A stretch of DNA of 64,000 nucleotides. It comes from Bdellovibrio sp. CG22_combo_CG10-13_8_21_14_all_39_27. Lineage in GTDB: Bacteria > Bdellovibrionota > Bacteriovoracia > Bacteriovoracales > Bacteriovoracaceae. Below are positions 53,337 through 62,216 of this stretch, one piece after another. Within the stretch, counting starts at the first letter, position 1; each line of letters starts with the position of its first letter. Where the stretch lies: NCBI GenBank assembly GCA_002786715.1, contig PCTW01000084.1, positions 62,001 to 126,000 of the forward strand. Direction: 5' to 3'. Under the pieces are notes generated by a model. The model was not told the origin of the DNA and ran no database searches. It saw nothing but the letters and a program-made list of their open reading frames with translations. A program made the translations under genes and the position numbers.

Positions 53337-54839
53337 TTAGTAATAGTCTTTTGGATTAATGACGTATTTTTCAATTTTACGAAGTAAAGTCTTCTTCGGA
53401 ATATTCGCCTTAAGGGCCGTTTGGTTGATTTTTCCTTTGTTGATTCTCAAAGCTTGAACAATGAATTCTCTTTCGAATTCTTCTTTAGCAACTTGAAAAT
53501 CTAAATCTGTCTGCTCACCTTTGGAATCATCAATTTTTAACTGGATATTAAATTGAGATTTGCCTAGCGGTACAGACTTAACTTCATCAAGAACAGAGTC
53601 TTTAATTTGTTTAATATCAATAATTGACTCATCTTTTTCTTCTCTGTCTTCAGTTTTTGATGTGGCATTTTTCTTAACAATATCAGGCAAAGAACTCACC
53701 TTAATTTGATCACCTGATTCAATAATAAAACAATGCTCAATTACGTTTCTAAGTTCGCGAATGTTTCCTGGCCACTTGTAGCCTTTTAATAATTCAAGCG
53801 CATCATCAGTTGGTGCTTGAATATTAAGATTGTGAACATCATTAAAATATTTAATGTAATAATCCACCAAATGAGGAATGTCTGACTTGCGCTCTCTTAG
53901 TGGTGGCAAATAAACAGGAAGAACATTTAATCTATAAAACAAATCTTCTCTGAAGGTTCCTAGCTTGATCATTTCTTCAAATGGCTTATGCGATGCTGCT
54001 ATAACTCTCACATCAACTTTGATATCCCGATTAGAACCGACAGGTGTAAAGGTTTTTTCCTGGAGTGCTCTTAACAATTTAACTTGCATGGTTGGAGACA
54101 CGTCTCCAATTTCATCCAGAAAAATTGTTCCCCCATCCGCAAATTGGAATTTACCAATTTTACGTTCAGAAGCTCCTGTGAAAGCTCCTTTTTCGTGACC
54201 AAAAAGTTCTGATTCAATCAAATTATCTGGAATGGCTGCAAGATTTATTGTTACAAATTTTTCATCTTTTCTTGGCCCATTGAAGTGAATCGCTTTAGCA
54301 ACGAGCTCCTTCCCTGTACCTGATTCTCCCCGAATAAGAACTGGAGTATTCACTTGTGCAAGTTTTTGAATAACATTGAAAACTTTCTTCATCTCATCAG
54401 ATTGACCAACAAACTTGTCGTCATTGGTTCCCCCAAGAGAGAGGGCCGGTGCTGAAAATAATGAGGTTTCAACAAGTGATCGTGCTTTTAGAGCACGCTT
54501 GATAAGTGCTACTAAATTTTCACTACTAATTGGTTTTTCTAAATAATTATAAGCGCCCTCTTTTACGGCTTTTACAGCGTCACCGACATTTGAATAAGCG
54601 GTAAGGATGATGACGATAATAGTAGGATCGTACTGCTTAATGTGTTGAAGAGCTTCAATACCATCCATTTCTGGCATATTGACGTCCATCACCACTAAAT
54701 CATATTTCGAAGTCGTTACAGCATTGACTGCTTCTTTCCCATTATCCGCTACGTCTACTTGAAAATTATGATATTCAAGAGCGCTCTTAACGGAATCTTG
54801 TAAGACTTTATCATCATCTACGACTAGTACCTTATGCAT
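53337..54839 (-). CDS. Sigma-54-dependent response regulator, NtrC family
   Basis: This 500-residue regulator has a receiver domain (D8, D9 and phosphoacceptor D52 in MDVNMPEMDG). The AAA+ domain (about 145-380) has Walker A GESGTGKELVAKAI and the sigma-54 contact motif GAFTGA (in HEKGAFTGASER). A C-terminal Fis-type helix-turn-helix ends NQTALKANIPKKTLLRKIEK. A linker of about 75 polar residues separates the last two parts. It lies 18 bases after the kinase gene. The targets are unknown. Confidence 0.94.
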   Translation of the reverse strand: MHKVLVVDDDKVLQDSVKSALEYHNFQVDVADNGKEAVNAVTTSKYDLVVMDVNMPEMDGIEALQHIKQYDPTIIVIILTAYSNVGDAVKAVKEGAYNYLEKPISSENLVALIKRALKARSLVETSLFSAPALSLGGTNDDKFVGQSDEMKKVFNVIQKLAQVNTPVLIRGESGTGKELVAKAIHFNGPRKDEKFVTINLAAIPDNLIESELFGHEKGAFTGASERKIGKFQFADGGTIFLDEIGDVSPTMQVKLLRALQEKTFTPVGSNRDIKVDVRVIAASHKPFEEMIKLGTFREDLFYRLNVLPVYLPPLRERKSDIPHLVDYYIKYFNDVHNLNIQAPTDDALELLKGYKWPGNIRELRNVIEHCFIIESGDQIKVSSLPDIVKKNATSKTEDREEKDESIIDIKQIKDSVLDEVKSVPLGKSQFNIQLKIDDSKGEQTDLDFQVAKEEFEREFIVQALRINKGKINQTALKANIPKKTLLRKIEKYVINPKDYY

Positions 54840-54857
54840 TCTGACTCCATTCTTTAT

Positions 54858-56732
54858 TTAAGCGTTTCTTAATTTTACCGTAAATTTAGTCCCTTGTCCC
54901 ATTGTAGATTCTACTCCAATGGTGCCACCGTGTAATTCTACAAAATATTTAACTAAATAGAGACCCAACCCTGTACCTTTTATAGAGTGACTCGCATCGT
55001 TTTTAACCCTATAAAATTTGTCAAAAATATGGGCGAGATCATCTCCACCAATACCGACTCCATTATCAGCAACATCAATGAAAACCCATTCCCCTTCATC
55101 TTTAGTAGAAACGCTTACCACTGTATCATTACCAGAATATTTTAGGGCGTTTTCCACTAGATTTGAAATCACACGCTTGATCAGCGTCATGTCAAAAGTA
55201 ATGGGATAAAGTGGCTGAAGATCTAGCTCTATTTTGACGTTTTTGAGCCCTGCTTCATACCTTAATCCCTGAACAATTGATTCAATTAGTGGATTGATGT
55301 CTTTGGTGATTAGGTTCAACGTAAGATTACTGCTTTCAATTTTTGTCAGATCAAGAATGGAAGTAATAAAGCCATTAAGTTCTTTAGTTGAGTCATTAAT
55401 GAGTTCTAATTGTTTTTTACTTTCACTAGATAAATCTTTTTGTCTTCCAATCATATCAACCAAGCCTGAGATTTTTGCCACTGGCGTTTTAAGATCGTGA
55501 GACATGAGAGAAATAAAATTTTGTTTCAAGTTTTCAACTTTTTTAATTAGCTTCGCTTCCTCTTGAATAGCATATCTTTTTTGATACTCCCCTATCGCCT
55601 TAAAGGGAACCCAAATATAATAAACGACGAAGATAGTTAAAATCATGTGTGATATATAAATCCAAATTCCAAAAATTGAAAAAAGTAAATATGAACTAAC
55701 GATGACTAAGAAAACGAGAATGACGGTTAAGAACAAACCCATTGTCGGACGTAATCTCGAAATAAAAATGGATAATATCATAGCGAGAAAAATTGAAACA
55801 CCATAGCTAAATGTTCGTGGTAATGCGTAAACAGTCTTTTCTTGTAGAAGCGACTGTATGATAGAGGCATGAATGGAGAGCTTGCTCGATTTGTACTCTT
55901 CTTTATTAAACGGAGTAAGTAAGTAATCTGAAGGATTTGAAATGTACGATGATCCGATTAATACAATTTTATCTGTAAAAAATCCCCTTGGAAAATTTCC
56001 AACAGCTACTCGATGGAAAGGAATTTTCTTTATTCTTCCATTGGAATCTAAAGGTGATGTGTAATAACGAAAGAGAGCAAAGTTAGCATCAGCTTCTCTA
56101 TTATAATACGCTCCCTTTATTCTTTTGGCCGATAGTTCATCAAGTCCACTAATTTTACGATCAAAATTGGCGGTCCATAAATGAAGCGAGTTCTCCCCCG
56201 AAATAGTGAGTATTGCTCTGCGTACGATATCATCTTTTGCGAACGTAGAGTTGTCGATATTAATCAAGGCTAAAGAATAGCCAATATCTCTAAGATCATT
56301 TGGAGGGAGGAGCTCTCCCCAAGCATCCATCTCATAGGCAAGGCGAACCCCTCCGCCCTTTGACTTGAAATCTACTAACTCTTTTTTGAAAGTAAGAAGA
56401 TTCTCTTTATCAACCAGAGACTCTGGCTCTTGAAAATTAACCATGAAGTTGATAATTTTGGGTTGGTCCTGCTTGAGTTTTTCAAGCATTCTCCTGTGGG
56501 TCGCGAATGTGTATGGATAATTCTCACCTAAAAACTCATCACTTTCTTCATCTAATGTAATGAGCACAATATTGTCTTTAAACGATGTCCCGAGATCAAA
56601 CCGTACTCGGAGATCATAAAAGACAGCTTCTAATGATGAGAACGAATACTGAAAAAGAACGACGACAAAAGCAATTGTAAAAAAGAATGGGTAAAGACTC
56701 GCTAACTCAAAACTTTTTTTGCTTTTTTTCAT
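54858..56732 (-). CDS. CHASE2-domain sensor histidine kinase
   Basis: This 624-residue membrane kinase has an N-terminal helix and a large extracytoplasmic CHASE2 domain (about 35-300: FYDLRVRFDLG, DEFLGENYPYTFATHRRML, DKIVLIGSSYISNPSDYLLT). Three membrane helices follow near 308-395. The HisKA domain has H412 in SLMSHDLKTPVAK, and the ATPase domain has N (LVENALKYSG), DNGVGIG and GTGLGLYLVKYF. It would phosphorylate the adjacent sigma-54 regulator. The stimulus cannot be told. Confidence 0.93.
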   Translation of the reverse strand: MKKSKKSFELASLYPFFFTIAFVVVLFQYSFSSLEAVFYDLRVRFDLGTSFKDNIVLITLDEESDEFLGENYPYTFATHRRMLEKLKQDQPKIINFMVNFQEPESLVDKENLLTFKKELVDFKSKGGGVRLAYEMDAWGELLPPNDLRDIGYSLALINIDNSTFAKDDIVRRAILTISGENSLHLWTANFDRKISGLDELSAKRIKGAYYNREADANFALFRYYTSPLDSNGRIKKIPFHRVAVGNFPRGFFTDKIVLIGSSYISNPSDYLLTPFNKEEYKSSKLSIHASIIQSLLQEKTVYALPRTFSYGVSIFLAMILSIFISRLRPTMGLFLTVILVFLVIVSSYLLFSIFGIWIYISHMILTIFVVYYIWVPFKAIGEYQKRYAIQEEAKLIKKVENLKQNFISLMSHDLKTPVAKISGLVDMIGRQKDLSSESKKQLELINDSTKELNGFITSILDLTKIESSNLTLNLITKDINPLIESIVQGLRYEAGLKNVKIELDLQPLYPITFDMTLIKRVISNLVENALKYSGNDTVVSVSTKDEGEWVFIDVADNGVGIGGDDLAHIFDKFYRVKNDASHSIKGTGLGLYLVKYFVELHGGTIGVESTMGQGTKFTVKLRNA

Positions 56733-56744
56733 TCCAACTTTTCT

Positions 56745-57449
56745 TTATGTTATATTTGGCATTAGCTCTTCATGCCTTACCTCAGTTAGAGATAATGACA
56801 TATATAATGAAGCGGCTTTTCTCTTATCATTATATTCTAATTGTCGTTTTTTTCTAATAAGTTTTACCAATATATCTTGATTATCCATCGCCAACTGATG
56901 CTTAAACCCGTTCATTATTATGGAATCTATTTTTCCATTGATCAGTAGCCTCATTGAAACATAAAGCATATTAGTCCACGAAAGCATTTTCATGAATGAG
57001 AGAGAATAGAATAACAACTCAGTCTTTATGATTAGCCATTGAAAATAGCGTATCTTGCTCCTGTTTATTAAAAGGCTATGTGATAAGAGATGATCAATTT
57101 CTTTCGACGTAAGGGAATCCAGCAGCTCTCTTCCAATCGCAATAATGACTCTTTTACCTGTCGTGACTAAGATCACTAGGTCAAAAGGATAATCTGTGAG
57201 TTGAAATATTTGCGGATTATGGACATTGAGCTTGAAAGATATATTTTTAATCTGTGACAAGTTCTTATCTGCACTTAAATCTTCAGCATTGGTTTTACTT
57301 AAGATGTAGGTGTATCCCCAAATATATATGATGAAGTTTATGAACATCACCAATAAAACATAGGCTCCAATAAAAAGAGGAGTTAGTTGCATAAGCCCGT
57401 AAAGGAGGGCCCCAAGGAGAAGTTCTGAGAATATTGCTATTAACCACAT
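56745..57449 (-). CDS. Membrane protein resembling M48 peptidase with lost active site
   Basis: This 234-residue protein has two N-terminal membrane helices (about 3-21 and 25-49). A soluble part follows with the layout of HtpX-like M48 peptidases: VIIAIGRELLDSLTSKEIDH then LLSHSLLINRS. In active members the last part reads HExxH. Here it is H124-S-L-L-I128, so neither the Glu nor the second His is present. It is the first gene of the kinase-regulator-LspA-Lgt operon, 12 bases before the kinase. A regulatory or scaffold role is possible. Confidence 0.55.
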   Translation of the reverse strand: MWLIAIFSELLLGALLYGLMQLTPLFIGAYVLLVMFINFIIYIWGYTYILSKTNAEDLSADKNLSQIKNISFKLNVHNPQIFQLTDYPFDLVILVTTGKRVIIAIGRELLDSLTSKEIDHLLSHSLLINRSKIRYFQWLIIKTELLFYSLSFMKMLSWTNMLYVSMRLLINGKIDSIIMNGFKHQLAMDNQDILVKLIRKKRQLEYNDKRKAASLYMSLSLTEVRHEELMPNIT

Positions 57450-57600
57450 AACGCGCCGCCATTTTCTTAATTACACGAGTCCTTCCAAATTATAGACAAC
57501 TTCGCCCAAAGGGGCTATAAGTCTGCAGCATCCAAATTTAGGGTATTGGGGTGTCTTGATTTACTCAAGTGGCTGATTTTATTGTTTTTGGGGGTCTTAA

Positions 57601-58437
57601 ATGCGTTTTGAACGTCTCCTTTTTGGGACTGCTGGGGTGCCTAATTCCACAGTTAAAAAGAATAATCCGATTGAAGGTGTTAAGAGAATCCATGAACTTG
57701 GACTTGATTGCATGCAGCTAGAGTTCGCTCATGGCGTACGCATGAAGGAAGAAGTATCAAGCGGCTTGAGAAAAATTTCTTATGAGCTTGGAATTCCTCT
57801 GACTTCTCACGGTCCTTATTACATTAATCTCAATGCACGTGAGCAAGATAAAATCGACTCATCTGTTGAAAGAATTATTCAAACAGCAAAAATCTCTGAT
57901 CTTTGCGGTGCTGAATCAATGACCTTTCACGCTGCATTTTATATGAAAGATTCTCCTTATGATGTTTTTGATCTCGTTGAGAAAAGTTTAAGCATCATTG
58001 AAGAGCGTCTCGGACGCCTTGATATTGAGATCGAGCTTCGTCCTGAGTTGACTGGTAAAACAAGTCAATTTGGATCACTTGAAGAATTGATTTCACTTTC
58101 TCGCTCTATTAACTCTTGTTCTCCTTGTATGGATTTTTCACATCTCTATGCAAGAACGGGCCAATTTAATACCGAAGAAGAATTCGATGAAGTTTTAAAG
58201 CTTCTCGAAGCAGAGCTCGGCAGAAACACTGTTGATAACATGCACATTCATGTTTCAGGAATTTCTACCAACTCTAAGGGTGATCTTAAGCATCTTAATC
58301 TTGATGACTCAGCTTTCGACTGGAAAGCACTTTTGAGAAGTCTCAAGAAGATCAATGGCGGAGGATATGTTGTTTGCAATAGTCCTAACCTTGAAGTCGA
58401 TGCTAAGAAAATGAAAGATTATTATCTTTCTCTTTAA
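57601..58437 (+). CDS. Endonuclease IV-like TIM-barrel protein
   Basis: This 278-residue xylose isomerase-like TIM barrel is closest to the shorter, archaeal-type endonuclease IV (Nfo), which repairs abasic sites with three metal ions. Metal ligands can be traced as H70 (SHGPYY), H110 (TFHAAFY), E149 (RPELTGK), D178 and H181 (CMDFSHLYAR), H215 or H217 (NMHIHVSG) and H231 (LKHLNL). The final Glu, expected in a CESPNLE-like context, is replaced by N260 (VVCNSPNLE). Activity is therefore uncertain. Ribosome site GGGGG is upstream. The stop interlocks with the next gene. Confidence 0.8.
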   Translation: MRFERLLFGTAGVPNSTVKKNNPIEGVKRIHELGLDCMQLEFAHGVRMKEEVSSGLRKISYELGIPLTSHGPYYINLNAREQDKIDSSVERIIQTAKISDLCGAESMTFHAAFYMKDSPYDVFDLVEKSLSIIEERLGRLDIEIELRPELTGKTSQFGSLEELISLSRSINSCSPCMDFSHLYARTGQFNTEEEFDEVLKLLEAELGRNTVDNMHIHVSGISTNSKGDLKHLNLDDSAFDWKALLRSLKKINGGGYVVCNSPNLEVDAKKMKDYYLSL

Positions 58438-58958
58438 GCAGCTTTAGTATGGACCGAGGCCATCGAGAAGATCTCTTCTAATTGGCTGCACTTTTTGCTA
58501 ATCCATTTAGATTCAAATTCTCTTTTTTGATCAGCCACGATGATCATATTTCGTTTATTAACATTTACGAGATAGATCACTGGCTCTTGGGCTTCATTCA
58601 AAAGAAAGGTTCCCAACTCTTTTTCATCACAGGTTGTCAGTCCACTTAGACCTTGAAACTCATGAAGCCTTGAGAACGATGACCAATTGGATGGAAAATC
58701 AACAGTCGCATTATCTTTTCTAATTCGATAGCAACCGATTGAAGATAGGTATTCCATTTCCTGAAAAATGATTCCTGATTTTTTTGAAAAATGTTCTATA
58801 TCTTTAATAATAGAGGATATTTCAGAAACGGAAGATTTCTGAGCAAAGTATTCACTCAAGTCTTTTGAACTCTTTGAGACATCCTGGGCCGGAAAGACCT
58901 CATATGTTTCATTCAGCAATTTACTGATGAGTTTGTCATCATCCTTACGCATGGTCAT
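58434..58958 (-). CDS. Hypothetical soluble protein
   Basis: I do not recognise this 174-residue protein. It has no signal peptide or membrane helix. The C-terminal half reads like a small alpha/beta domain (TFLLNEAQEPVIYLVNVNKR, MIIVADQKREFESKWI). Its start (MTMRKDDDK) could be either of two close ATG codons. It lies 30 bases downstream of a lipoprotein gene on the same strand. The stop shares four bases with that of the endonuclease-like gene. Confidence 0.65.
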   Translation of the reverse strand: MTMRKDDDKLISKLLNETYEVFPAQDVSKSSKDLSEYFAQKSSVSEISSIIKDIEHFSKKSGIIFQEMEYLSSIGCYRIRKDNATVDFPSNWSSFSRLHEFQGLSGLTTCDEKELGTFLLNEAQEPVIYLVNVNKRNMIIVADQKREFESKWISKKCSQLEEIFSMASVHTKAA

Positions 58959-58988
58959 GTCTGCTTTTCGGATAAAATGTGAGCGAAC

Positions 58989-59462
58989 TTAAAGGTCTTC
59001 GCCCTCTGATTTTGATCCTGATTTCGACGATATACCGATCTCAGGAGATTCAATGTAAGTCTTTATATTGCTTACTTCAGACACTTTCCAACTGTCTTCT
59101 TCTTTGGCCAAGACAGCCTCTTTTTTGTTTTCAACGACATACGGCTTCTTGCCCTGATCAGACTTCTCGTACTTGAGAATATAAACAATTTTACACTTAT
59201 CCCCGGAACAATTACTAGACTGAATTGATAGGCTTTTTTTGGTCATATTGGTCGAATTCAAAAATATCTTCAACTCTTCTTCACTTAGAGACTTTAACTT
59301 TTCCTTAAGCTCTCCCGTAAGCATCTCGATAGCACCGTCTCTCGTTTGAGAGGCAGAAAAGCGATAATCCACATACTTTCTTAAAACATCCTCAGGTGCT
59401 TGCTTCTTAGTACAAGAAAAGATCAAAAGTGCGATAAGTGAATTTAAAAATAGAAACCTCAT
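58989..59462 (-). CDS. Hypothetical lipoprotein
   Basis: This 157-residue protein has a lipoprotein signal (FLNSLIALLIFSCTKKQ, lipid-attached Cys17). The mature part is charged, with two cysteines (SSNCSGDKCKIV) that could form a disulfide. The region KIVYILKYEKSDQG and EDSWKVSEVSNIKTY resembles small lipoproteins with a cystatin- or NTF2-like fold, but this is only a guess. It overlaps the PilZ-like gene upstream by four bases. Confidence 0.7.
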   Translation of the reverse strand: MRFLFLNSLIALLIFSCTKKQAPEDVLRKYVDYRFSASQTRDGAIEMLTGELKEKLKSLSEEELKIFLNSTNMTKKSLSIQSSNCSGDKCKIVYILKYEKSDQGKKPYVVENKKEAVLAKEEDSWKVSEVSNIKTYIESPEIGISSKSGSKSEGEDL

Positions 59463-60166
59463 ACTGGCATTATTCCTTTCTTATTCAATATTCCTGTTAA
59501 CAGTTTCCAATTATACACTTCTTCTTGTTCCTCGATAAAGCGTATTCCTATTCCTTCCGCATAACGGGAGGATATAACTCCGTGACCGACAAATTCTTTA
59601 CCAAAATGTTTTGTTATTAACCTTATTTTACCAGAAGGATACTCACCCTCTAATGTTGGTAAGTGAATAAAACAAGAGTGATCATTCCAATTGGTTAAGT
59701 ACCCCTCATAAACGCCATCAATTGAATAGATTGTTACGAATAACTTTTTGATAAAGAAAAGGTTCGCTTGATTGCTCAAGTAAAGTGGGTTGTTAGAAGC
59801 AGAATTTATTTCTGCATTTAACGTAAGGAGAAAGAGATAAACATGAACCATAAAAAGAAAAATTATTATCAAGATAATTTTATTTTGAGACTCGATAAAG
59901 CTCATAACAAACTGAAAAATTAAAAACATATGAAACGCCAGATAGAAAAAGTGACTATGTTTTTCAACTTTCCAAACCAGAACAACTGTTAAGGCCAAGA
60001 GTCCGAGGAGATAGAGGTTTGCTAGCGTAAAGGCTTTGAAGCTCATGAGACTAAGAGCTGATTCTCCTAGCGCTATTGAATTCACAATATAAAGTAAAAT
60101 ATATGATAATATAGTGAAGAGTAAGACTGAATAAATGTTAAAGCTTTGGCGGACTATTTTAATCAT
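59459..60166 (-). CDS. Membrane protein with degenerate PilZ-like domain
   Basis: This 235-residue protein has four hydrophobic segments in residues 10-120 and a C-terminal beta-rich domain that resembles PilZ (SIDGVYEGYLTNWNDHSCFI, FVGHGVISSRYAEGIGIRFI). PilZ domains bind cyclic di-GMP through an R-x-x-x-R and a D/N-x-S-x-x-G motif. Here the arginine motif is not visible and the second is N-x-x-x-S-C. Nucleotide binding is therefore doubtful. Its ATG shares two bases with the ATG of the divergent ferredoxin gene. Confidence 0.6.
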   Translation of the reverse strand: MIKIVRQSFNIYSVLLFTILSYILLYIVNSIALGESALSLMSFKAFTLANLYLLGLLALTVVLVWKVEKHSHFFYLAFHMFLIFQFVMSFIESQNKIILIIIFLFMVHVYLFLLTLNAEINSASNNPLYLSNQANLFFIKKLFVTIYSIDGVYEGYLTNWNDHSCFIHLPTLEGEYPSGKIRLITKHFGKEFVGHGVISSRYAEGIGIRFIEEQEEVYNWKLLTGILNKKGIMPV

Positions 60167-60374
60167 GTTAAATATACTTTATCTAAATATTAATACCAAA
60201 TGCATCTCTTGTGACAATTGTAGACTAATCTGCCCAGAACTAGCCATACTAAAAGATAATCAAAAATATATAATTGATAGCCAAACCTGCACTCTCTGCG
60301 GGCTCTGCATTCAAGTATGCCCAACTGAGGCCATTGAATTTCAAGATTTAGACATTGATAGTTCAATTTCTTGA
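60165..60374 (+). CDS. Small 2[4Fe-4S] ferredoxin
   Basis: This 69-residue protein has two complete motifs, CISCDNCRLICPE and CTLCGLCIQVCPTEAI, the pattern of clostridial-type ferredoxins. The start at 60165 gives MLNILYLNINTKC. An extension to ATG 60135 is possible but lies antisense to the PilZ-like gene. Its end overlaps the 3' end of the nucleotidyltransferase gene by 34 bases. The redox partner is unknown. Confidence 0.85.
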   Translation: MLNILYLNINTKCISCDNCRLICPELAILKDNQKYIIDSQTCTLCGLCIQVCPTEAIEFQDLDIDSSIS

Positions 60375-61210
60375 ACAATCTCTTTATATTTTAAGCTTAG
60401 AACATTGTTGTGCTGCTCAATTTTGATGTATTGAAATAAGCAATCAATCCAACTCTCTAAGCCATTTGGAATAAAATGATATTTTTTTAGATCTTCTACA
60501 ATTTGATCATTTTTCATCTTTTGAAAACTTTCAAATAATTTTTCATGTGACGACACGAATTCAGTCATTGTACCTAAGTCAAAAAACTCAATGTCATTTC
60601 TGAAGTATGTTTTTACTGGGTTTTTCTTGTAATTAAGCAAACTATCAAAGAAGGTCTCCGGTTCAATTCCCGCTTTAATTTTTTTCAAATTGATTAAGGA
60701 CATCCCCGAGAAGGTATGATCATCCTGATTGGAACTGATGATATCTATCACTGTATCATTTTCGAAAATCACTTTATTATATTTCGACTTTTTTTCAACT
60801 TTCATTAAAAGCAAGCAAGCAATGTTCTCTGCCATTTTATTTTCCATGGCCTCGAGATCTTTTTTATCCAAATTTGAAATCATATCTGCGGTTACAACCA
60901 ATAGCTTTTCTTCACTGTTTGTTTGATGCTTTAAATTGGCAATAGCGCCACCAACATTTAGCAGTATCTTTTCGTGGATCAGGTGAACTTGGCCTTGCCA
61001 GTTTTTATTCACGTGCTCAGTAATGAGCTCATGTCCATGGTGAGTGTTAATATAAATGTTTTTGATACCTAATTTCATCATTTGAATGATTTGCCAATCA
61101 ATTAAGGTCTTCTCAAATAGTGGCCAGAGGGGTTTAGGTAAAACTTTCCCAATGGCTCCCATGCGGGTTCCTTTCCCTGCACAGAGAATAAGTCCAGTGT
61201 TAATGCTCAT
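60341..61210 (-). CDS. Nucleotidyltransferase, MurU-like
   Basis: This 289-residue sugar-phosphate nucleotidyltransferase has the signature GLILCAGKGTRMGAIGKVLPKP, metal-binding VVTADMISNL and late FDLGTMTEF. Next to an AmgK-type kinase, the most likely role is that of MurU, which makes UDP-MurNAc from MurNAc-1-phosphate in cell-wall recycling. The C-terminal 55 residues after KLFESFQ have no clear match. It overlaps the kinase gene by 11 bases. Confidence 0.78.
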   Translation of the reverse strand: MSINTGLILCAGKGTRMGAIGKVLPKPLWPLFEKTLIDWQIIQMMKLGIKNIYINTHHGHELITEHVNKNWQGQVHLIHEKILLNVGGAIANLKHQTNSEEKLLVVTADMISNLDKKDLEAMENKMAENIACLLLMKVEKKSKYNKVIFENDTVIDIISSNQDDHTFSGMSLINLKKIKAGIEPETFFDSLLNYKKNPVKTYFRNDIEFFDLGTMTEFVSSHEKLFESFQKMKNDQIVEDLKKYHFIPNGLESWIDCLFQYIKIEQHNNVLSLKYKEIVQEIELSMSKS

Positions 61211-62216
61211 AGAGAATACTGATTAGATTTTTGCGTAATTCTTGATAGCCTGTTTTATAGAGGTGAAATTTCAGCTTTTCAATCCCGCTGTGAATATACT
61301 TTAAATATCTCTCATCACCCTTGTTTACGAATATATAACCAAAGCTTCCTAGGGCCTTAAAAGTTCTTTGAATACACATAAGGGAATAATAGTGATGATA
61401 CTCATCCATGTCGTTAAAATATTTTTTCGAGACTAACCATTCACCAAAGCTTGCGATGAGCTTATCTTTATTCTCTCGGTTAATTGTATAGTAACAATCT
61501 TCCAATAGTGAAACAAGGTCGTATAACGCCATTCCTGGTCGCGCGTCTTGAAAATCAATAATTACAAACTTATTATCTTTGAGCATGATATTTCTAGAAT
61601 GAAAGTCCCTATGACAAAGCACTTTAGGTTTAGCAGCCAGTAATTTGTTAATTTTTTGAAACTCAGAAAAGATGCTCGGAATACGTTTATCTTCTGGGGA
61701 GAAATGCATCATCTTAACCAAAAGGTTATCAATCGAAAACTTTGACTCCCAATCGAATTTTTCTTGATCAAATGAATACTTGTTAATACAGGAGTTGGGA
61801 AATTGTGCTACTGGGATTGTGTTAATTCTTTTTAATACATCGATGAGTTTTTCATAATAAATCATTTCGTCATCAAGTTTATCCAGTGTCGCCAGCTTTG
61901 AGAGTAAGGTAACTTCCCCAAGATCCTCTTCGAGAAGATATCCACGAGAGAGATCACTATCTATAACTCTGGGTACTTCGATGCCTGATTGCGAGAGAAT
62001 TGAATGCACATCTAGAAAGGATGATAAAGAACCTTCTTGATTAGGCTTATCAAGGCAAACGATAAATTTATTCTCTAATCCTTTTAAACGATAGTATCTT
62101 CTCGATGATGCATCACCTGCCATCTTGACTATTTCATAGTCACCACTTGGAAGCCTACCTGTCTTAATTGTATTTTGCACAAGCTCTCTAATTCGTGCGC
62201 CATCACTTTCGTTCAT
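61200..62216 (-). CDS. Sugar kinase of the aminoglycoside phosphotransferase fold, AmgK-like
   Basis: This 338-residue protein matches the AmgK group, which phosphorylates MurNAc or GlcNAc at the anomeric carbon. The N-terminal AGDASSRRYYRLKG is typical. The catalytic loop is VLCHRDFHSRNIML and the metal site is VIIDFQDARPGMALYDLVSL. Together with the MurU-like gene downstream it forms the recycling route that bypasses de novo UDP-MurNAc synthesis. It overlaps the upstream lipoprotein gene by four bases. Confidence 0.82.
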   Translation of the reverse strand: MNESDGARIRELVQNTIKTGRLPSGDYEIVKMAGDASSRRYYRLKGLENKFIVCLDKPNQEGSLSSFLDVHSILSQSGIEVPRVIDSDLSRGYLLEEDLGEVTLLSKLATLDKLDDEMIYYEKLIDVLKRINTIPVAQFPNSCINKYSFDQEKFDWESKFSIDNLLVKMMHFSPEDKRIPSIFSEFQKINKLLAAKPKVLCHRDFHSRNIMLKDNKFVIIDFQDARPGMALYDLVSLLEDCYYTINRENKDKLIASFGEWLVSKKYFNDMDEYHHYYSLMCIQRTFKALGSFGYIFVNKGDERYLKYIHSGIEKLKFHLYKTGYQELRKNLISILYEH

